In this document: piece after piece, positions 57,244 through 64,000 of the stretch
How the letters are laid out: the number at the start of each line of letters is the position of its first letter
Position numbering within the stretch: position 1 is the first letter of the stretch
Origin: Vitrella brassicaformis
Lineage: Eukaryota; Sar; Vitrellaceae
Assembly: GCA_001179505.1 (NCBI GenBank)
Contig: CDMY01001064.1
Location: 124,001-188,000, forward strand
DNA length: 64,000 bases
Reading direction: 5' to 3'
The notes under the pieces: model-generated
Database searches by the model: none
Seen by the model: only the letters and a program-made list of their open reading frames with translations
Told to the model about the DNA's origin: nothing
Position numbers and translations under genes: made by a program

Positions 57244-60200
57244 ATGGCGCTGCACGGTCCTGCGGCTGGCGAGACGGATGTGTGTGGAGACGCCAGTTGT
57301 GACCGTGACTTGAGCGACGCGGGTTTGCAGGAGGAGATAGCGGTGTATGCGGAGGAGCATTCCGTCAAGGGTGCAGCCAAGAAGTACAACCTGGGGCGTG
57401 ACGTGGTGCGTGTGTTCCTGGAGAAGCATCGCAAGGGCTTGTACAAGGCCAGGCCCTGGTACCTCAAATGGATCTCATGCGCACACAGAAACATCAACGG
57501 CGCTCTCCAATACATCTCGGTGAGGGGGTGTCAGAGTCAGTCAGAGAGGAGAGAGGAAGGGAAGCCGTGTTTGTGTCTGTGTCGGTGTCTGTGAGTGTGG
57601 TGGGGACACCTTTGTTGTGTGTTGTGGTGGTGTGCTGTGCTGTGCTGTGGTGTGTTGTGTTGTGTTGTGTCAGTTTTCCGGTGTGGAGGAGGACGACAAG
57701 GCGTTGCGTGACCTCCAGGCCATCGAGCGGCAGCGGGAGAGGGACCTGCAGGCCAGGGACAAGAAGACCAAGGAATACAAAGACCCCACACACGCCACAC
57801 CGTCACCGTCACCGCCGTCGTCACCTGCGCCACCCACAGCCACACCCGGGCAGCCCCGCACAGAAACCGCCAAGCCGTAAGACAAGACCTCACTGACCAG
57901 CTTAGCTACTTGCGTTGCCATGCATGACACAGCAAAGCCACAAAGCGTATATATGTGTGTTTTGTGTTTTCTGTGTTGCAGTGGAGTTGTGTCTGGCAAG
58001 GATGGTGCCAAGAAGAAGACGCGAAGCAAGGCCACCGGAGCCACCAAGGACGCCACACAGCCCGACGAGTAAGAAAGAGATGATTCCAACGTCCACCACA
58101 CACACACACGTGTGAATGTCGTTTCCCTCCTTGCCTCTGTGGGCTCGTGTGTGTGTGTGTGTGTGTGTGCAGTGTGTGTACTGGTCGCACCAAGCCCGCC
58201 GTGTCCGACGTCTCAACTGCCCCATCTGTGCCCGCAAAAGGTGAACAGAACAAACACTCAGCCCACAACACAGGCAGTGCAGTGCATCTGTGGTGGCTGC
58301 CATTCATCTCTATCTCTCTCTCTCTCTCTCCGTCTGTGTGTGCAGTTGGCAGCCCATCGCTTTCCTCACACCCGCTCGTTCTCCCAATGCCCGAAGCTGG
58401 CAGGTGCGCAGCACAGCACAGCACACAAAGCACATACACTTGCCCTGCAGCCATTAATGGCTCCATGCATGTCTTGGCTGTGATGTGAATGTGTGTGTCA
58501 GTGGTTCTGACATGAATGTGCTTGGGGTCCGTCGGCTGGCCAAGGACTCCTCCGCATCCACCAAAGACACACTCGACAGTGACGCGACAGACAGGTGGGT
58601 GAAGTGAGTCGATAGATATATCGACCAACACACACACCACACGACACAACACACGTGCAACGGTCCGTCTTTGTCTCCTTCACTCACTCCTCAGTGGCAA
58701 CGCGAGCAGCGGCCGCCTGCCCCCGTCTGACAGCAGCACCGGGGACTTCACCCCCTCCCCATCCGACGCACTCAAGGGGGACCACACCGCTGACGACACA
58801 TCCGGGGGGGCATCACCCACCAACACCGACACACTCGGCGGCTGCAGCGCCACCTCTCACACCGGCACCTCCGTGACGGGCTTGTGTGGGATGAGCCACA
58901 GCAGCAACGGCGCCTCCGTGTTGAGCAGTGTCGACATGAACGCATTCCCCACAGAGCGGAGCATCTTGGGCGGCCGTGGTGGGGCCGGCGAGAGCGACGG
59001 CAGCTGCGACGTCGTGGTTGGTGCTGATAGTGGCGTTGTTGGTGTGGACGGTGGTGTTGAGGGCGAGAGGGAGGCCGATGCAGGTGTGGGTGTGGTGGAG
59101 GCGCCCGACCGCACGCCCGTCACTGTGGTGCCCGTGCGTGAGGACAAGAAGGATGACGTGGCGCCCCCGACCAAGAGCGATCACAGCAAAGGTACGTACG
59201 CTACGCGGCACCTTACCTTCACCCTCACCCACTGTACTGACTGGTGTGTTTGTTGTGCCAGACGGCAAGAGTGTGGCTGTGAGTAGCGCATCCGTGAGTG
59301 TGGCTAGTGCCCCCCACCCGGCCCCTGGCAGCACCGGCGGCGGCAGCCGGCCGCCTCTGTCGGCCACCGAGAAAAGTCTGCTCAAAGTGCAGCGAAAACT
59401 CAGAGAAATCGAAACACTCATGCAGAGGTATGTTTGGTTTTAACAGATCCCCTGACGGACGGACGGCACACACACACGGAGGGAGACGGATGGATGGATG
59501 CCTTGTCTCTCTCTCTCTCTCTCTCTCTGTGTCTGTGTGTGTCTGTGTGTGTGTGTGCAGGCGTGTCAGTGGGGTCAGTATGGAGTCTACTCAGCTGCAG
59601 AAGATCTCGAAACGGCCGCAGCTCCTGGTCGAGGAGGCCACCCTACTCAGTAATAGGAATACTGACTGACACCTCACACACATGCATTGCAACACCGCCA
59701 CTCACTCCTTCATTCACTCACCGTTGGTCTCTCTCTGTGCTGCCTCCCTCCCTCCTTGACTGATGGATCAGACGATTTGCCGTGGGATTCACTGTTCTGT
59801 CGCAACGTTCCCAACGTGCCCAGCCCCCCCACCCGCCCCATCACACACCCCCACCCCCCTCCCCAGCAGCAGCAGGACACCGACACACCCGAGGCCTCAC
59901 CTGCGTCGTTCCGCCAACACCTCGCACAGGCACACACAGAGAAAAAGCACGACCACACCGAGCGACAGCAGCAGCCCGCCAAAGCCAAGGTGGCCGAGCA
60001 GACCGAGGCGGCCACTTTGGCTGAGGAGAAGGTCGACGGCGCCAAGGACGACGGGCGCGCCGAGGACGACGCTCCGCAGGAGCAGGCAGGATGTGACGCG
60101 GGAGGCAATTTGTCCAAGGCCGGCGAGGGTGGTGGTGAGGTGGAGGTGGGTGCCGCGTCGTCCTCTGACGGTGCCGCAGGTCCCTGCTGGACGAGCGGCG

Positions 60201-63200
60201 AATACGGTCAGGATGACGACGGCGCACACACAGACACCCTCGGCCAGACCAAAGACAAGAAGGAGGACAAGGCCAATGATACTGATGGGGCGGCGGGTGG
60301 CGGTGGTGGTGTAGGTGTAGGTGTTGAGGACGATTCCGTGTGGCCGTCTCTGTCGGCTGCGGCCATCCCCCAGGCGCCCAAGACGGAGCGTGGCGTCAGT
60401 GTGAGTGAGACGGGGGAGGAGAAGGAGGCCGCCGGGTCGGCCATTGCGGCCGGGACGGGCGGCAGTGGTGGTGGTGGTGGCAAGGGCGGCAAGGGGCGCA
60501 AGACCACACGCATGAGGCCCCTGACAAGGTTCAACGGATCGCCGCACCCACGGTAGGTCAGGGAGGCGAGGCGGTAATCTAATCCATCAGCAGAGAGAGG
60601 AGCGATGCAGTCCGGGTGTGAGGTGCGTACTCTGTGTGTGTGTGTGTGTGTCTGTGTGAGTCAGTGCGCTGGTGGATTCCGGTAGCGTTGTTGGCGAGGG
60701 TGAAGGGGCGGGCGGCGACCAGCAGAAGCGCCGCACACGAAACGCATCCAATGCGACACCGAGACAGTAAGGAAACCCACAAAAGACAAAACACGACCGA
60801 CCAGCATCATCTCTCTCTGCCCTTCCCCGCTCATGTATGTGTCTCAGAGAATACCGTCCTGCGGTGGTCGCAGAGAGCAAGGGTACCACACCTGCCCACG
60901 CCCAGCACTCCGAGTCCGCCCTTGGCACCCACACCCACACCCACACCAAGAAGCCGTCGGGCCGTCGTGAGGAGTACCGACCCGTTGTGCGTAGAGCGAG
61001 TGCCGGTGCCACCACTGCTGGTGGCGGTGCTGATGGGGGCAGTAGTGGTGTTGTTGACACAAAGGACAAGGAGAGGGTGACAGTGGCGAGTTCTACTACT
61101 GAGGAGGGCCCCGTCGGCGCGTCGGGCAAGGCCGAGAGGGTGGACACGATTACCAAGGAGATTCAGACGCTGCAGGGTAGGCCACGTGCCAAGAACGACG
61201 GTCGAGTCAGCTGCGGGCCCTCGCTCATGGGTGTGGTGTTTGGTGCCTTGGCGTGCGCAGGTTTGTTGAGTGAGTGCGGCCGGTCGCAGTACAAGGTTGA
61301 GAAGAAACTCAAGGAAATCAACGCGCTCGAGGACAGGTACACACACACGGACACGGACACAGAACAGAGGAGGTAGGCAGGCACATAGAATGGTCAGACA
61401 GACAGACAAGTGAAGTGCGTCTGTTCTGTGTGGCTGTGTGGTCTGGTCTGGTTGTGTTGTGCAGCCTGGCTGCGGGCAAGCACCTGGAGGCCAACCAGAA
61501 GAGCAAGATCGACAGCAAAGAAGAGCTCACACAGAAAATCCAGGAAACCACTGGTATCTTGTGTTGCGCGTGACAGACACGCATCGAATGACACCCACCC
61601 ATCGCCTGTGCGTCTCTCTGTCCGCGTGTGTCACTCAGCGGAGTTCAAGGCGATCGAGTCGAAGCTGGCCACCCTCAAGAGCACCAAGGCCTCCCTCCAG
61701 CGCGACCTCGAGATCCTCTCCACCCGCCCTCGCCGACCACCCCCACAGCCATTCTCCGCCTCATTCGCAGAGGCGCGGCTCTCGCCAAACGCGACCAAGA
61801 TTACGCCTGCCCGCCACACACACCCCACCCCAGGCACCGGCACCGGCACCGGCAGCGGCAAACCGCCTCCCCCCACCGTGCCCCCATCGCCACACAAGCG
61901 GACTGTCGGCCGTGGGCTGATCCCTTTTCATGTGCCCGACGCGCCGCAGCGGCCCATGCAGGCTGGGGGCCGTGGCGGCATGACCGCCAGGAGCGGTGTT
62001 CGGCCGGTGAGTGCGCCGCCCGCTCGTGGCGCGTCGAACGAGACGCCCCCGTTGCTCAAGCGTGAGGTGGAGGGTGAGATGGAGACGGGTGCAGAGGGGG
62101 AGAGGGAGGTGGTCGGGGAGAAGAAGGACAAGCCGCAGGCCGCCGTCACCGATGACGCCGATGCGGAGGCGAAGAGCCAGATGAACGACATGATACCAGA
62201 GATGCAGTCGGCACAGACGGATCCGTCTCGCAGCCCGCCCGACGTGTCGCCGCCCATCTACTCCAACTACCCCAACTACCCGATGTCCCCGCACGGCGGC
62301 CCCTTCAGCCCCCTCGTCGGGCCGCATCCCTTCCTGCCCCACCCCCATGGCTACCACCCAATGCCGCACATCTACCCCACACCCGGCCCCGGCTATGGCT
62401 ATGGCTACGGCTACGGCCCCCACCAGCAGTATGGCCGTGGGCCTCTGCGCAGAGGCCGGGGTCGGTACTACGGCGGCCGGGGGCTGCGGGGAAGCGGCCA
62501 CTGGCACGAGTATGGCATGGGCATGGCCATGGGCGGCATGGGTATGATGGGCCCACACGAGTACGCTGTTCAAGTTGGTGTGGATGAGGGCTTGATGGCG
62601 AGCCCACCCCCAGTGCGGCCCCCGGTGCCATTCTCGGTCGACGTGGCCGCTGCTGCCGACGGAGGCAAGGAGGAGGAGGAGAGTGTCAAGGGGGAAAATG
62701 ACGACACAGACAAGGAGGTGAGCACGGCCGAACCTGAGTGCACACGCGTGTGCGCGCGGTTGGGGCTCACGTCCGTTGGTGTCTGCGTCTGAATGTTCTT
62801 ATCCTCAGGTGGAGAAGAAGGATGGCGATGGTGACGGCGCGGCGGATGCGGATGCTGCTGCTGCTGCTGCTGCTGCAGACTCAACCAAGACAGACAAGGA
62901 CAAAGACACTGCTGAAGGAGACGGTAGGCACCACACCACACGACACGGCACTGCATGGCGCGTCATGAAATGATACTTTGCGGTTGTGTCTGACGAGCAG
63001 CTCCCGATAACGACAACTCGCCGGACGACGCGGATGCCGCCCAAGAGCCGATTCCCGCGCTGCCGCCATTCGCAGGTGGCGGGATGCCTCCTCAGATGGA
63101 CTACAGACACCACGTGCCCAACCTACCGCCACCCACCACAAGTGAGGAAGCATCGAGCTAGGTCTCCTCGCAGGAGGAGAGGTGCGAGGTGGGAGGTGCA

Positions 63201-63451
63201 CTGACTGGTTGTGTGTTATGTATGGATTGTGTGCCAGCAGGTGTGAGCTCGAGTGTGGCCTACTACTACTACGAGCCCCTGCAGCACGCGTGGATTGAGG
63301 TAGGTGGGTGCGGCGAATTGATTAAGAGGGAGGGAGGGAGGGAGGCATAGCATCCACTCACTGGTGGAAACGATTGACGGCTGGGCTGTTGTCCTCTCTC
63401 TCCCCCTCTCTGCTGTCGTGCTGTGTGCAGGTGCGCCTCCCGCGCCTGTAG
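57244..63451 (+). CDS. Very large low-complexity protein with HTH-like N-terminus and two eIF2A/PYM-like motifs
   Basis: About 19 exons, roughly 1,450 residues, from ATG 57244 to TAG 63451 (exon 1 57244-57519, exon 2 from about 57674, the largest about 59770-60552 and 61640-62718). The N-terminus reads EEIAVYAEEHSVKGAAKKYN then GRDVVRVFLEKHRKG, a helix-turn-helix pattern like psq/Brinker or transposase-type HTHs. Long disordered Ser/Thr/Pro/Gly stretches follow. Two helical motifs stand out: EKSLLKVQRKLREIETLMQR (about 59370) with STQLQKISKR, and YKVEKKLKEINALEDR (about 61290) with LAAGKHLEANQKSKIDSKEE. Both follow the K.L+.I..L..+...G..L...Q..KI scheme of eIF2A and PYM C-termini. A Gly/Tyr- and RGG-like region (GYGYGYGYGPHQQYGRG) lies near 62400. 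An RNA- or ribosome-associated role is inferred. Confidence 0.7.
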
Positions 63452-64000
63452 GTTCGACCCCCGTCAGTACCCATCCCATCGCACACCACCCACCCACGCC
63501 TCGTCACGTCACACGACCTTCCGTCTCCACTACACTACACCCCACCCACCACAGCCACCACAGTTCAGTGCGGTGCATACGTGTGGTGTCTGTCGTGTCA
63601 TGCTTTGTCATCTTCGTTGTGCGTTTTCATGTCGGGTCCACGGCCCGCCCATCCATCCATCCGTCCACCCATCCATCCCGCCATCACACCACACCCTCTT
63701 CTGATGTGTGTCGTGTCGTCCGTGCTGTGCATGCGATGCGTGTGTGTGTGCCTGCCTCCTGTGGTATTTGGCTAGATCCAAATTTTCACCCACCCACCCA
63801 CCCACACACATATCTCTGCCTGTGGACCGAGTGCACATGGGACGGGCGGCGCCATGTCATCTGTCTGTCTGTGTGGTGTGGGGGGGCGTGGCGTGTGTGG
63901 TGGAGTGGATGGAGAGTTCCCTCCTCCTTATTGTATTGTCGATCAATTAAGGGCGGCCGGCCGGCCGGCTGGCTCCTTGCAGTGTGTGGCACACACACTC
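63452..64000. other. 3' flank, no gene seen
   Basis: It holds (CCAT)n/(CCAC)n microsatellites at 63650-63690 and 63788-63808 and a GGCCGGCC palindromic cluster at about 63955-63970. No coding support was found. Confidence 0.55.

Noticed and set aside
56643-57515. 290-residue open frame on the minus strand
   Set aside because: It overlaps the well-supported first exon of the plus-strand gene at 57244, has no family-like motif and irregular composition. Long chance frames are common in this GC-rich DNA.
63448-63475. GGTTCGACCCCCGT looks like a tRNA T-arm
   Set aside because: No matching acceptor stem, D-arm or anticodon arm can be laid out around it, and it starts inside a stop codon of the preceding gene.

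Overview
The window looks like nuclear DNA from an intron-rich protist alga. It carries dense GT-AG spliced genes, most with many short introns, on both strands. Many introns run into (TG)n or TGTC repeats just before the acceptor AG. Intergenic DNA is full of (CA)n, (GACA)n and (CCAT)n microsatellites. Two Rieske oxygenases of the pheophorbide a oxygenase/TIC55 type start with a signal-peptide-like leader ending in Ala-Phe, as in algae with a complex secondary plastid. My best guess is an alveolate such as a chromerid (Vitrella-like); this is inference from gene style, not a database match. A 300-base run of N (36218-36517) marks an assembly gap.

Layout: a 5'-truncated DJ-1/PARK7 gene (+) opens the window. 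A block of minus-strand genes follows to about 10.5 kb: a single-pass membrane protein, a J-domain protein, a CCCH zinc-finger locus, a divergent kinase and a decayed tandem copy of it. Next come a membrane/coiled-coil protein (+, 10.9-12.4 kb), an ankyrin-HECT ubiquitin ligase (-, 12.8-17.7 kb) head-to-head with a SOUL haem-binding protein (+), and a very large predicted nuclear protein (-, 20.0-26.9 kb) head-to-head with a LYR-like ORF whose stop overlaps the start of a TPR-methyltransferase. An RCC1-repeat protein (-, 29.1-34.3 kb), a small basic protein (+), the gap and a coiled-coil protein (-) lead to a head-to-head pair of acidic secreted proteins (38.8-42.7 kb).

From 44.1 to 53.8 kb lies a duplicated cluster: a Rieske oxygenase (-), two secreted fasciclin-domain genes (+) and a second Rieske oxygenase (+). 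The Rieske exons of the two oxygenases are almost identical in DNA although the rest has diverged. A DegT-type PLP enzyme (-) and a very large low-complexity protein (+, 57.2-63.5 kb) close the window. The latter has an N-terminal helix-turn-helix-like segment and two copies of an eIF2A/PYM-like helical motif.

Several head-to-head pairs are separated by only 140-280 bases, so shared bidirectional promoters are likely. Exon boundaries were read by eye from GT/AG sites and frame continuity. Outer limits of CDS entries are more reliable where an ATG or stop is stated, and less so where the entry says the end is uncertain.
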